Assembly (NCBI GenBank): GCA_020543525.1
Contig: JAHYIO010000033.1
Coordinates: 558,001-622,000, forward strand
Length of the DNA: 64,000 nucleotides
From: Coriolopsis trogii
Lineage: Eukaryota; Basidiomycota; Agaricomycetes; Polyporales; Polyporaceae
Reading direction: 5' to 3'
Numbering within the stretch: position 1 is the stretch's first letter; each line of letters starts with the position of its first letter. The position numbers and the translations under genes were made by a program. Shown here in pieces: positions 11,717 to 23,412 of this stretch. Below the pieces are notes generated by a model. That model did no database searches. It was given only the letters and a program-made list of their open reading frames with translations, and had not been told where the DNA came from.

Positions 11717-12072
11717 TCCGCTCACACTGTTCCAGCCCTGCTTTGTCAGACTGAGCTCGCCGGCCTCCATCTCAGTCATCAAGGAGCCCCTGGGAGTGTG
11801 AGTTCAGGTGGTACTCACTACCAAACTGCTGACGAGCATGACGACCTGTAGAACCGGCTGAACGGCATCCTGGCAGGAGGCTTCTTATCCGAGCCGAGCG
11901 GTGCTCCCCTGGGCCTCAAATTCCCCCTGAGCATACGCAGCCACCAGCCCGTGCGTTGGGTGCGAATTACAATGATTTGGAGGTGTGGGTATTCTGGCGT
12001 TCAAATATTGTCAAGTTATTGCCGATCAAAAGCAAGATCTGTCATTGAGCCCGAAGTATGTACACAAGTGGG

Positions 12073-12320
12073 CCGCGCGGCCCTCTGAACATGTCTGTGC
12101 AAAGTCCCACGCGGTGCCATAAGTGGTACTCTAGATTGTGCACCGCGCAGTAATAGCGGGGTTCTGGTTTGCTGCACCGCGCGGTCGCCACACCCCTACA
12201 GTCATATGCACCGCGCGGTCTCCAGAATGCTACAATCACATGGACCGCGTGGTCTCCACAGTGACACAGTCACATGGACCGCGCGGTCTTCACGATGGTA
12301 CAATCACATGGACCGCGCGG
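12073..12320. repeat. 34-bp spaced CCGCGCGG array 4, with related spacers
   Basis: Eight octamers start at 12073, 12107, 12143, 12177, 12211, 12245, 12279 and 12313. The last six are exactly 34 bp apart. Here the 26-bp spacers are also related (each ends like CAATCACATGGA), so this stretch is a diverged 34-bp tandem repeat. Variants CCACGCGG (12107), CCGCGCAG (12143) and CCGCGTGG (12245) are each one CpG transition from the consensus. Confidence 0.9.
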
Positions 12321-12784
12321 TGACCCATCTGTTGCAGTCATAGTGCGGTGGCATGACTGTCAATGCTGCTTGCATGCAACATTCCTATATCAACTCTCAC
12401 CTCAAACGTATGCTAGCCTTGGTAGATTAATCACTGTGCTCTCCTCCATGTGTTCAATGGTAACTTGCACGGCTGGGCTATGAGCCCTGGTAAAGTGTGC
12501 ACCGAGCCGAATGTGAGCCGAGCCAGAATGCAGCACCTCGCGGCCTGGCGATTTGAGTCCACAAGAGGATCTCTCTGTCAAAGACGAGCATTGCAGACAA
12601 AGACCCTCAGCAGCATGCTATTGCTCTGTTCTGGCAATTCTGTCTGCTTGCTGAGATCCCTGCTCATCAGCTCGAAAACCCTCGAGCTAGCCGAGGCTTG
12701 CCGCTGATGCCATGTGAAATTCAGAGGTCCCGCTAAGGAGGAGCCTACAGAATTGAGCAGCCCTATTGCTTCGGGCTTTGGAAG

Positions 12785-13031
12785 CTGCGCGGTCCACCTC
12801 CCTTGAGCCATGGAAAGGCCGCGCGGATTAGTCTGCAGCCCTCACGCAGCGGCCGCGCGGTATAGCAACTAAGTTATCCGACGATGGACCGCGCGGTGCA
12901 GTATCTAGACTCCCACAACGCACCGCGCGGTGCAGTATCTGGACTCCCACAACGCACCGCGCGGTACACCATCTAGACCCCCGCATCACACCGCGTGGGG
13001 CGCAATTTCCTTGCCACTGACTCCCGCGCGG
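12785..13031. repeat. 34-bp spaced CCGCGCGG array 5
   Basis: Eight octamers start at 12785 (CTGCGCGG), 12819, 12853, 12889, 12923, 12957, 12991 (CCGCGTGG) and 13024. Spacings are 34, 34, 36, 34, 34, 34, 33. Three neighbouring spacers share GCAGTATCT-GACTCCCACAACG, so part of the array grew by tandem duplication. Confidence 0.9.
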
Positions 13032-13296
13032 CGTACTAATCAGGAACTGCAGTTGGTAGCGGGTCAGCTGAGCCGGGCCGATTTGGCAGCCGGGCCGGAC
13101 ACTCATCTTGGCCGATTTTCGGTTCATATGGGTGCCCAGTCCGGTGTGGACAAGCAGTATGGCGTCCACAATCCAGCCATGACTAACAATAAGCAATTCC
13201 AATCTGTGACGATTCTAGGTGTGCAGGTGTTGCCCATTGGGCAAGAAAACAAGATATTTACAACGTCCTATGTGATGTACACTTTTGCGTGATCGT

Positions 13297-14608
13297 CTAG
13301 TCTGATGAATTCTCCCATCCCAGCCGCCTATGCACCTCCTCGAGGACGTGATCCCAATGATTACCGTAGCCCTCATTTGCATCTTGCATCAGCGCGCGGG
13401 ATTGAACCTGGCCGACAAGTTGTCGGATGTAGTGGCAATGCCTAACCTCGGCGTCGACGTACCTCATGACGAGCTCCATGACGGACATTGTTGCCGAGGC
13501 GTTCACGTTGTTCTCAGACTCCTCCTGTGCAGGGATTGAGCGGAGATTTGGGGACGAACAAGGGCGCAGGATGGGGTCAGCGTCCAGGCGTACCTCAAGG
13601 GCTCCAGATGCTGCTGGGCCGGGTTGATCGCCGAAGAATGTATCGACAAGCATTTCGTCAGGCCCTTCAGGAGCCTCCTCACCAGCAAAGAACTGGGCGG
13701 AAAAAAACATGGGGCCCCCAGGAAAGGGCTGCTGGGCCGGCTGAGGAAATGAGTGGCCCAACTGGTGCTCGGCCACAAAGAGGGAGGCGTCGGCATCTTG
13801 GTGGACCTCGCTCGGTTCAGGAGATTCGTCGCCGAACCGGTGCTCAGCGACAAAGGAGCCGTCGACGTCCTGGTGAGCCTCGCCTGGTTCGGGAGATTCG
13901 TCGCCGAAGCGGTGCTCGGCGACGAAGAGGGAGGCGTCGGCGTCCTAGTAAGCCTCACCCGGTTCAAGAGATTCGTCGCCGAACCGGTGCTCGGCGACGA
14001 GAAGAGAGGCGTTACCGGCTACATTGTCCTCTTTGGGTGGAGGAAACGAGATGTCTGTCTCCAGCCCAACCGCTGGGAGGTCAGGCGTTTCGTCGCCAAA
14101 AAAACCCTCGGCTCGGAGGAGCGAGGCACTGGCCTCTTCCCTTTGTGGAGCCGGCTCAGGGGATGCATTGGAAAAGAAGTCGTTGGCAATAAGTGGGCTT
14201 ACTTGACTTGCGTCTGTGTGCGTCGCCCCTTGCTCGCTGGTATCTGTGCTGGTTGGGATAGGCAACCCGGAAACCTGAACCTCCTGCATACCCTGTCGAG
14301 CGTCAGGTAGTCAGTTAGTGGTTCGGCGTGATGCCAAGCTTATAGCTCACTGCAGCAACCATCTTTTCTCGCCAATTCATGATAGGGGACGTTGGAAAGG
14401 TACAGGCAATTGACGGGCGGTGTCCGGGCGGCGAGCGACCCGGTTGTGTAGCGCCAGTGAGCAGGTCGCTGAACCAGGGCTCCATCCGAGGAGTTGAGAG
14501 ACGGCTGCCCGTCGTAAATTCACCGGGAAAATTGACGGCATTATTTTCACTCTGGGGGTTGATTGTCGCTCCTTCATGGGACGGTGGTGGCTGGAAATTG
14601 ATGAACAT
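13297..14608 (-). pseudogene. Repeat-rich acidic element protein with an in-frame TAG
   Basis: Two exons (14608-14351, 14292-13297; intron with good GTGAGC donor and branch site) would encode ~417 residues of unknown function. The N-terminal 86 residues include MEPWFSDLL and MNWREKMVAA. The middle holds imperfect repeats built on AEHRFGDES, separated by acidic D/E- and P-rich linkers; the C-terminal ~70 residues (VMELVMRYVDAEVRHCHYIR onward) look helical. A TAG at 13945-13947 interrupts the repeats where sister repeats read CAC CAG; this one reads TAC TAG. No splice alternative keeps the frame. Upstream the gene is divergent from the 736-aa gene, with ~330 bp between the starts. It may be a pseudogene or be expressed as a truncated protein. 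Confidence 0.5.
13800..14080 (-). repeat. Coding tandem repeats (AEHRFGDES units)
   Basis: At least three near-identical units encoding AEHRFGDES plus an acidic linker lie head to tail within the repeat-rich protein gene, visible in the DNA as recurring GCCGAACCGGTGCTCGGCGA blocks. More diverged units flank them on both sides. Confidence 0.75.
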
Positions 14609-14935
14609 GAATATTTGCGGCTCGGCTGAGAGAATAGCGCTTGGGAAGACAAACCTGGGACATGTTTGGCAACGGGATGCTGCTGGTCGGTCAATGGGCT
14701 GAACGAGCCTGAGTTTTTGTCCTCTGAAGAACCATGAAATTTGAACAATGGACGTGGAAGCCTTGGTCCGTGCGTGAACTTTATTGTCCGGGCCGGGCCG
14801 AGGATACGAAATGGGCGTCTATTGGCATTATAGAGGTCTTCGGACGGAGACAACTGTCGCAACACAACGACTCCCATTTTTTCCCTCTCTTCTGCAGTGC
14901 TCTGCTTTCAATCTGCTCTCTGTCTTGCTGTACTC

Positions 14936-17392
14936 ATGGCCTCCCACAACGCTGCTCTCAACGAACTTGCTTTCCAGTGCCTTTGCGCCTGGAGGGAGTG
15001 TCCGGCATCCACCGACCTGGACCGGGCGCAATGGGCTGTGCAATTTTCCAAATTGCTCAAATCGCTCCTAACCGCCCTTAAGGGCATCACGGCCCCAACC
15101 CTCGTGCCTCCTTTTGTCAACGCGGTCATCCATCAGAACAACGCCGCCTTTCAACAGCCTGGACGCCAAATAGATATCGACGCGATCAATCTGGAGACGG
15201 CCCCGGTCCGCATCGGGAAATGGTTCATTTTGGACCAGGAGTATCGCGAGCCGCCAACCGTCCAGGGCTGGTGGACACGGCCAGGCAAGTAGAACATTTA
15301 TGTTATCTTTGAGGCATGGCCAAAAAGAATGGGCGAGCCTTTTGTGGGTTTTGCTGATTGCATGGCCGCTTTTCAGCCGTGGCGCAACCAGCTCTCGCCA
15401 CTGCCTCGTCCTCCACGGCTCGGCCACCGGATGTCGGTTCGGCCTCCGTCTCCACCATGACGGCCGGGCCGAGTTTTCCCCATCCACAAGCCGGTTCAAA
15501 GCGGCTGGACATTCTGAATGTCACACCGCCCAGCCGACGGGTCTCATCCTCCATGGAGCTGTCCGACAAGTCGGTTCGGTTCGCGGCGACGCCCGATCCG
15601 AACGCACCACTCCCTCCTCCCCACCAACCCACTCCTACCGCATCTCAAGGCGGCCCGTCCACCACCGGCGTGACAAAATTGATCTTAAAACTCCTGGGTC
15701 CAGTGGAACCTCTCCCCACTGTGGACATGCCGTCAACGCCGACTCCCAGCCGACGGCGACGTGCGAGCTCCCGGGCGGCCGCGGGCCGGGCCGATGAAAG
15801 TGATGCCCCAACGTCAGCATCACAGGCCCCGGCTCCCGACCCGGCCAGCGCATCGGCATCCACTGGGATGAGGACGAGGTCACGAGCAGCGTCCTCCGCG
15901 GGCGCAGCACGCTCCTCGTCCTCGACAATGAGCAAGAAAGGCAGATCCCAGCAGTCCGCGACAGGAGCCGCCCACCGGTACCAGGAGGTCGACCTCCAGA
16001 AGCCGCTAGTAAACGAGTGGCGTCGTCCGGTGAGTATTTTTTTTCCTTTAGCTCTATCTTTTAACTGAGGTCTTTCCAGCCAATCAAATGTTCTCGTTGC
16101 GAACGCCGCAACCTCCTCTGCCTCGTCAACCTCGCCAACCGCTCAACATGCAACTGCTGCGCCCAGGGGAAGACGTCTTGTTCTTTCGCGCCGCAGCTAT
16201 GCAAGGGGTCGAAAAAGTCAACATACCGACTGTATCGCTGGTTCAAGGACAAGTCCCTCCAACACCAGCATCCGAAGGAATACTCTGCGGATAGCGAGTT
16301 CTCAACGGCCCCTGTCCCTGAGTGGTGGGAGAAGAGGTTTTGGAAGCTGTACGAGACAAACGCCAACGTTCCCGGGAGAGAGGTGGGCGAGCCGAAACTG
16401 CCCTCCACGAACACCTCGAGCAAAAAGCAGAAGAAATCCGGCTCGGTCTCGAGCGCGGTGAGCCAGGAGAGCCCATCCGTATGTGTTTTTTTTGGGTTCC
16501 ATTTCCCGTTGTTAACCAGTTCATAGTCGTCCAAGATAGGCCCCGGCCCGGCCAAGCGTGCTCGTCCGACCCGGGAGATCACGGCGGTCGAGCCCGACAA
16601 CCGTAAGTTTTCGTCCGGTCTGCTGTTTTTTTGTTTTGTTCACTCTTATTGCCCGCAGGTGAATGGGATGACATCCCGGCCGTCGAGGATATGCACCCCC
16701 CTCCCCAGTCGCGCACAAGACGCGCCAAGGCAGCCGCGACCTCCGTCAATGTCGGGAAGGGCTCGTCGTCTGCCGTCGCTGGCCCGTCCACGGCCCACGA
16801 GGACGTTGAGGGTGAGGCTGCCGGGTCGGACATCGATACCGAGCCGGACAATGTGTGGCGCCGCATCATGCGGCTGGAGGACGTGTCGACCTCGCTGCTC
16901 ACCCAGGTCCTTCAACTCGAGGACAGGGTTAAGGTGCTGGAGGCCGAGAAAGTCGCCATGGAGACGCGGATTGTGGAGGAGCAGAAGCGTCAGTCGAGCG
17001 CCATGGACGTGCTCATGGCACGTATTCTGGACCTGGAGGAGGGTCTCCCCACAACCTCTGCCGCTGCCAGCAGGCGCGCCCCCAGATCCTCCTTGCTGCA
17101 TCCGTCCACTCCCGTCACGGCTTATGTCCCCTCCAACCCCTCGTCATCCCCTAGCCTGCAATCCAGGAAGGCGCGCCGCCACGCGAAGAAGGACAAGGGG
17201 AAACAGCGGGCCCGTGCTTCCCAGAGCCTGTCCCCGGAGCCAGAGGAGGGGGTGGACGAGGAGTACGACATGACGGGGGTGCCTGAACCCCAGCCGGACT
17301 CCGGCCCGGATGACGAGGAGCTGATGCAAGTCGATCGCAACGAGGACGGGCAAGGCGAAGAGGCGACAACTGCCCAATATGATCGTCAGTGA
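14936..17392 (+). CDS. 736-aa KDZ-element protein with a cysteine cluster and coiled coil
   Basis: Five exons (14936-15284, 15377-16029, 16080-16478, 16527-16602, 16659-17392) give 736 residues with all phases agreeing. The first intron is GC-AG (AG/GCAAGT). The N-terminal ~120 residues are helical; then comes a long S/P/A/R-rich disordered region. Exon 3 opens with CSRCERRNLLCLVNL and then CNCCAQGKTSC, a zinc-binding-like cluster resembling the binuclear clusters seen in other mushroom transposon proteins. Exon 5 has a coiled coil (about residues 555-610, WRRIMRLEDVSTSLLTQVL onward) and a basic then acidic tail. DNA binding in the nucleus is plausible, perhaps as a transposition partner, but this is inference. 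The exon with the cluster has no methionine and is easily missed by ORF searches. Confidence 0.7.
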
Positions 17393-18600
17393 ATGTTTTC
17401 TTGTTATACTCGCGAACTACCTGACCAAAGAGTCTTAGAATGATTGCCATCCTTGTGCGACGTAGGGGTTCGGATAAGTTCGGGTGAGCACTCGGACCGG
17501 TTATTTCTTGGATCTTCTTGTTGCATGCTTCCCGGCTCCGTATTTTGTTTGTATCGTGTAATATATTGCAATGTTTCTTGTATGTTCATGCGAGTATAAG
17601 ACCCACCTACACTCTGAGTGCAAATGAACACGCCTTCGGTTCACAAAAACCGAGCCGAAGAGCGAGCCGCAGATTGACCTCACTGCCTCTCAATACTCAA
17701 AACCATGGCAATTCATTCACTATCCCATGGAACCGTATGCGGTCCAGCGTTTTCACAGGCACTCCTCGCATTCCGGCTTCTTCTCCGTAGCTATGCGGCT
17801 CTGTGGCCTCTCGTCGCGGCCCGGCTCGGCTATCGGGTCGGTATGTCCATAAACCATCTCCCAGGCTTCGAAAGTCTTGTGTAACGTCGCGAACACTTTG
17901 CAATGAGAAACGTTGACATCCAGTGGGACTGCATGTTTGATATTGGGCATGTACGAAGGTTACCATTGATATTCAGTGCTTGATGCCTGAAGTTTGTGGT
18001 AGGCATGTCAAGGTCACGGAGCCCTTGGCAAGATTCATAAACAACTTGAAGATGATGGTGCTGTAGACACAGTCAAATTTGCCAACAAGGTCGGCAGAGC
18101 TCTCTGGCATCTGAACTGACGATGGGTAGTCCTGCGAACAGGCAGCAGAAGTCCCGCCTTCCGATGCTGAAATTCAAGTTGATTTTGGCACTCCGGATCC
18201 AAACGGTGACGTTTCCAGCCCCTGCGTCAATGACACTCAATGGCCGGCTCCCCTCTCCACCGCTATGCACTCCTGTCGTCTCGCCGGTCCGAGCCGGTAC
18301 CGGAGAGCATCGGGATAACGATTGTGCCACCACCGCAATCACTCGACGTTACAGTACAACAGCAATAGCTGAAGCAAATGTTTTGTTTGCAGATGCATCC
18401 GCCATGTATATCAGAATAGCAGCCGAAGATCGGGCCAAGCCAGTCGGGCCGGCCTTTGGGTCATGTACTCAAAGACATTCCGACAGGTGTCCGTGGAAGA
18501 CACAATGAGAGTACCACATTTGTGAGGGATAATGCATGGAAATACACGGACAGATACCACATTGGACGAAGATGCAGCCACTATCCCTTCGGCACACGTT
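17393..18600. other. Element interior with a possible minus-strand fragment
   Basis: About 1.2 kb without a confident gene. A minus-strand frame at 17753-17950 (MPNIKHAVPLDVNVSHCKVF at its start, ECEECL at its end) looks more protein-like than its neighbours and may be an exon or a decayed gene, but I could not link it to others. Confidence 0.3.
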
Positions 18601-21600
18601 CTACACCCTCTTGGCCTTACGGGCCGACCGACGCACGGGCTGATGGCTCTCCCCCTCAGATGCTCCCCCACGCCTTGCCTTCTTCTTGCCTGTCTTACCC
18701 TTCGCTGCGCCACCAGCATCCTCAGTGATGTCATTGCCGGTAGGTGTCTCGTCGCTCGGGGCATCAATTGCGGGGTCGGGTACCTGCGCGCCTACATTTG
18801 ATGATCCGGGGAAGGATGATGGTCCAGGTCCATCCATGGCAGGAGCCAATGAGGATGTCGCCGGGATCGTTGGATCCCCATCCGGGCCGCCGGCTGGTCG
18901 AGGATCCTCAGGCATGGCCGTGATCCGCGCCGGCTGTTTACCTTTAGACTTCCCCGATGGTCCCCCTGATCAATGATGTCAGCGGGGAAAGTGCATCTGC
19001 CGTTATCATGGAAAACTTACTTTTAGGTCTGTTAGCCCGTTGTCCACCGGTGGACGACAGATCCGCGTTGTCGTCATCCATAACCGCATTCTCGACCTCA
19101 CCAGCCGATATCCCTTCGGACTCCACGTCATCGACAGACATGGGGTTTGGCAAAGAGGCACCTGCGTTATCACCTGTGGCGTTGGCCGTTGCACCCTGCC
19201 GCCTGGCCAACCTGGGCAGGACACCGGGACCAAAGTCTTCGCCATCCGGGCCGCGGTACACGGCCATCTTGCAAGCCGGAGCGAGGATGCTTTGGAGGTG
19301 AGTCCAGTCCACTTGGCTGCTGCGTATATATTCGGGTCCGTCGTAGGCTACTGGTTCCGACTCGTCGTTCTCGGTGTCGTTGACCTGGAACAAGTCGTGG
19401 ATGGATAGCGCCACAGCGAGGAGCCATTGCTGGAGCTCACCGGCCGACAATCGTGACGTTGGGACCCGGTCTCTCAGATGTTCCATCAGCTCGGTCCAGC
19501 TGCTCAGGCTCTGGTGAAACCGTGCCGGGACCGCATTGACGTCGTCCTGCCAGCTGACCCACCCGAGCATCCGGTCCTCTGGATTGGAAATGACAGTCGC
19601 ACACCTGGTAAGCTGAGCATTACAGGTCAGGTTCAACGTGTCGCGCTGGATGCCACTCCGATTTGCTCACCATATGCCGCCAAGACTCGAGCACTTGGTG
19701 GAACTTGGGGAGGTTGCCCAGGCTGTAGAGGTAAGCACATGGGTCCTCCATGTCGACGGCCCACATGGTCCCCTCGCATCGGGCTTGCGCAACCAACTCC
19801 GGGTCGGGAGGGAAAGGAACAGTCGAAGCAAGGGACGGGTCTGCGTTCGCGGCACCATGTTTAGCGGTCCTAGCTCGAGCTGCGCGAGCAGGAAGGCGAC
19901 GAGTTGGACCCGGGGCAGTCGACGGTGCTGCAGCCGAACCACCCAGCATCTCGTCCGGGGTGTCGTCGCCACTTGAGCCCTGGGTGGAGAAATGCCCCTC
20001 ATCGGCCGAGCTATCGTCCACAACGTCCTTGGCTGGTCGCTTGCCCAAGCGACTCCGCCCACCCACCGCACCCTTGCCTTTCTTTCTTTTGGACCCGGCA
20101 TGAGGCGCCTGCAGCAGTTCATCAGCAGCACCCGCAGCACCATCGGCAGGCACCCCCGATGGGTCGGCGCCATCTGCAGCACCCTTTGCGGTAACTGCAG
20201 CAGCGGCGGCAGCGGCTGCGGCCTTTGCAGCTTTCGGGGCTAAGCTCTTCATAGCACCTGCCTTCTTTGCGGCCCGGGATCCTTGAGGCCCTTGAGGTGG
20301 AGGTTGAGCATCCTGGCCATACGTCGCTTCGATGAGCTCCGCTGATAAACCGACGGCGTAGTGAGTGAACCGAAACTTTCGTGCCTCCTCCCTAGGGAGC
20401 TTCTGACGAGCCTGAATCTCTGTCCACAACCTCGCAGATGTACGCGGCATATGCGGGGGGTCAGTGAATGTTTCCCCCAGGTCTAAAGGCACGAGACCCG
20501 GTTCAAAGAACTTGTTCGGATCCTTGCCAATGAGTTTCCACGGGACCTGGGGGTCGCTGCCCCGAGGGTAACCTTTGGCCAAACCTAGCATGCAAATCCA
20601 ATTCAATGCGTGGAGCGACTGGGGGAAGATATGGCAGGCTCACCATACAAGGCCTTAAAGTACGCGAGGAGGTATTTCTTCTTGATCTCCGACCCGACGA
20701 TGGGCCGGCCCGTGACCGGGTCGGTCTCGGGCAGGATAGGCCAGCCGTCCTCGGTGTAGGGGATCTTTCCGATGGGCGGCGGGTCGGGTTGATCGTCCCC
20801 TTCGGCAGGGATGTCTTCGTACAAAAGTCTCATGTATTGGATGCACTTATCAGCCGGACCCTCAAACCAGCCGGGATACTTTGCACCAAAGGGCGGCAGA
20901 TCGTTCTCCTTCAGAATCTGGCTGGTGTCCGATCTATGGGTCGGCTCGGGTGAGCTGCAATCGTAGGGAACGTAAAGTTTGCACATACTGCATGGTATGC
21001 GGGATCCCCTTGTCGTCGTTGTATGTCAGGACAACGGTGCCAAAACACTTCGTCTGGTCCCACAGCATTTTGAGGAAGCCGTGCACCCAATGTGGTAGTC
21101 GCTTCTTGATTAACCTGAGCAACATAAAATATGAACTTGCCACGATTCTGCCCACGCGTCGAGCACAACTTACAGGAGCCGAACATTGTCCGGCGGCCCT
21201 TGGAGAGTCCAAGTACGAGCAATGTCCTCGTACCTGGTTTGCTCGGCCGGTGGTAATGCCCGCCACAGCGCGCTTCTTGCCTGGTTGAAGGCCGCCAATT
21301 CCTTCCCCCGTTTATGACCCGCATCGAGGACGACGGCCGGGTCTCTCCCGGCTTCCTCTTTGGCGAGAATCGCGTCGCGTTCGGCAACGATAGCCTCGTA
21401 CTCAAGCTCTTTGTGCACCTCCCACCCGCTCCAGGTAATCTTCAGCTCCTTCGGCACCTGGTTGGCCCCAGTGTTCAGGTTCAGTTGGAACCAGGAGTTG
21501 ATTTTCTTAAGGATCGGGTCGGTCGACGGCCCGGCCCGACGCATGCAAGAGCACTCACCGACTGAATGAAGCTACGCGCATATGGATCGTTGGCATCGCG

Positions 21601-21747
21601 CTCCCGCCCCTCAAGAATTTTTGTGGTCAGGGCGTTTTTCACCAAGGTCTTCTCGTTCTTAGACATGGTGAGCCACGACTCAAGGTGCTCCTCGAGATAC
21701 TTCTGTTCCTTCTCGGTGAGCCCTAGGTCTTCAGCCACGGCGGCCAT
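18601..21747 (-). CDS. 935-aa KDZ-element protein, function unknown
   Basis: Seven exons (21747-21559, 21505-21174, 21114-20989, 20933-20644, 20584-19671, 19612-19021, 18965-18601) join in phase to 935 residues with no stop. Residues 1-150 are helical and charged (LTEKEQKYLEEHLESWLTMS; KRGKELAAFNQARSALWRAL) and recall helical regions of other mushroom transposon proteins, some HMG-like. The middle (IPYTEDGWPILPETDPVTGR; WKLIGKDPNKFFEPG) is well structured. Then come a poly-alanine tract, basic/serine-rich disorder and a C-terminal basic tail ending RRSARKAKRV, likely nuclear. It lies head to head with the TET/JBP gene, the starts ~305 bp apart, so the two may share a promoter. I recognise no catalytic motif; a role in transposition is inferred from location only. 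Confidence 0.7.
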
Positions 21748-22051
21748 TGTGGTGGATTGTGCAGCAAAAAGGCGTATAAACAAAACAAAGCAATGATAAT
21801 ACCTGGCCCGGTCGTAGCCCTCGTCCTGATACTAAGTCATCTGGGCGGTGGGGCAGCTCGCGGGTCGTTGCCCGGATGAGGCTTTCGGGTCGGATGGGAC
21901 CGGTCTGGCCATCGATACGGGCGGCAGAACAATGTGGCGATCCTCTCCTCCCGCCTTGCACCAAGTAGGCACGCTGATTGTGCATCAAACCCTCCACACG
22001 ACACCTTATCACGCCACAGACTTGACGCGTGACCCTTGACCCTGCTCCGCC

Positions 22052-23351
22052 ATGGATGCATATCCCGCTGACTCTGGCGCGTTTCACGACCGTGTCTCTG
22101 CTCATCTCAGAGACCTGGTACTTGCGCAAATCTGCGTAGTATCCAGTCCAACAGTTACCACAGGCATTGGCATATCAGACTGGACTGATGGACTGGAGGC
22201 CGATCTCCAACGGGCGGCAGATGTGATTTCATCCGCGTGGAGCTACCCGGGTAGATATTTGATCGAGACTGCGGACGGCTCACAATCGCTGACCATCTCC
22301 CCGATAGTTCCAGTGCCCTGGAATGCTCAAGATCTTGCAGACCAACTCTCCAAGCGCCCAAGCGGCTTGTGCATGGCCCTTGAGGACGCTTTGCTAGACA
22401 TGTTCCTGCCCATGTGTGGTATTGAAGCTGTGCTTCAGAATAACTTTCCGCTCTTACGGCGGCCGGCCGTACTTGTCGACCCGCAGAATCGCATCCTGCT
22501 TTGGTACCTGCCAGGGGTGTTAAGCTCTGAGCGTCAGGTGAAGCGAGCTGATTTGCAATAGCGCTGATGACAAATTAATCTTGAGTTCCAGGATGCCATG
22601 CTGCACGCTACAGATGCGATCAAGGCTCAGTTTACTATTGGCCCGCCCACACACGATCCCGTGGTTAAGTGGCGGTCGGCTCCTACCTTTTACGGCCCAG
22701 GTCACATATGGCAGTCCGGCCAGTGGCTTGGCAGTCCAGTCCAGTATCCGTGCGGGCACCAGGTGAGCCGCAATGAATAATTGACCGGACGACCATTCAA
22801 ACGGGTGAATACTGCTGCAGGGCAAAGCCACCAAGCCAGGGCCATCTAAACAGCTTAATACGCCTGCCGGAGCTGTATGGTGCGACCATATGAAGGAATC
22901 AGGCGCGCTGTGCAGCGCTCTGCTGTTTGTGACTCATCCGGCCCTGTACCGCGCGGCCCGGGTCACGATGGCCCGAGCCGCAGATGTAGCATCAACCGCG
23001 GTAGGAGAACATCACAGGCTGTGGCCTTCGGTATGGCACAGTACCCAAGTAATCATAAACCGCGAGACTCCCTTTCATCAAGACACCTCTGGCAAAGACA
23101 CATGGTACGAGCTCCTCATGTCACTCGGAACGTGTTCCAAGGCAGCACTGGTCCTCCGGAACATCGGAATACAAGTCGGATACCTTCCGGGAACGGCGGT
23201 GTTGATGTCCAGCCGGCTTATCCACCATGGGGTAGCCAAAGTTGAGCCGGACCGTATATGCTACACTTGGTACATGTCCGCTTCCTTACATAACAATTTC
23301 TCTGGCGAGGATGTGCCTTGGGTTACGCGGGACGAGCTATCCGGACCATAG
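22052..23351 (+). CDS. TET/JBP-family 2-oxoglutarate/Fe(II) dioxygenase
   Basis: Three exons (22052-22537, 22592-22762, 22821-23351) encode 395 residues with no damage. The catalytic core lies at about residues 280-375: INRETPFHQD gives the HxD iron ligands H305 and D307, SRLIHHG the distal histidine (H354 or H355), and the arginine in DRICYTW (R364) fits the 2-oxoglutarate salt bridge. Strand order and motif spacing match fungal TET/JBP enzymes, which oxidise 5-methylcytosine (or thymine in the JBP branch) in DNA. It would act in the nucleus. It sits directly upstream of the KDZ transposase, 61 bp from its start, and divergent from the 935-aa gene. Family membership is firm from motifs; the substrate base is inferred. 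The N-terminal half has no domain I recognise. Confidence 0.9.
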
Positions 23352-23412
23352 TATACTCAACACCGCGCTTGAATCGTCCTCTGTACTTGTAACGCCTTTG
23401 CATAACTCTATC

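Larger units (their letters stand above)
10828..13296. other. Left subterminal region of the KDZ element, non-coding
   Basis: About 2.5 kb between the left terminal repeat and the first element gene. It is dominated by phased octamer arrays (listed separately) joined by apparently unique DNA. Open frames are short, overlapping on both strands and biased by the CG-rich octamers; I call no gene here. Confidence 0.6.

Noticed and set aside
12143..12320. Evenly spaced 34-bp units that look like a CRISPR array
   Set aside because: The host is a eukaryote, the conserved part is only an 8-bp palindrome, spacers are related to each other, no cas genes exist, and the same octamer arrays recur at both ends of a transposon.
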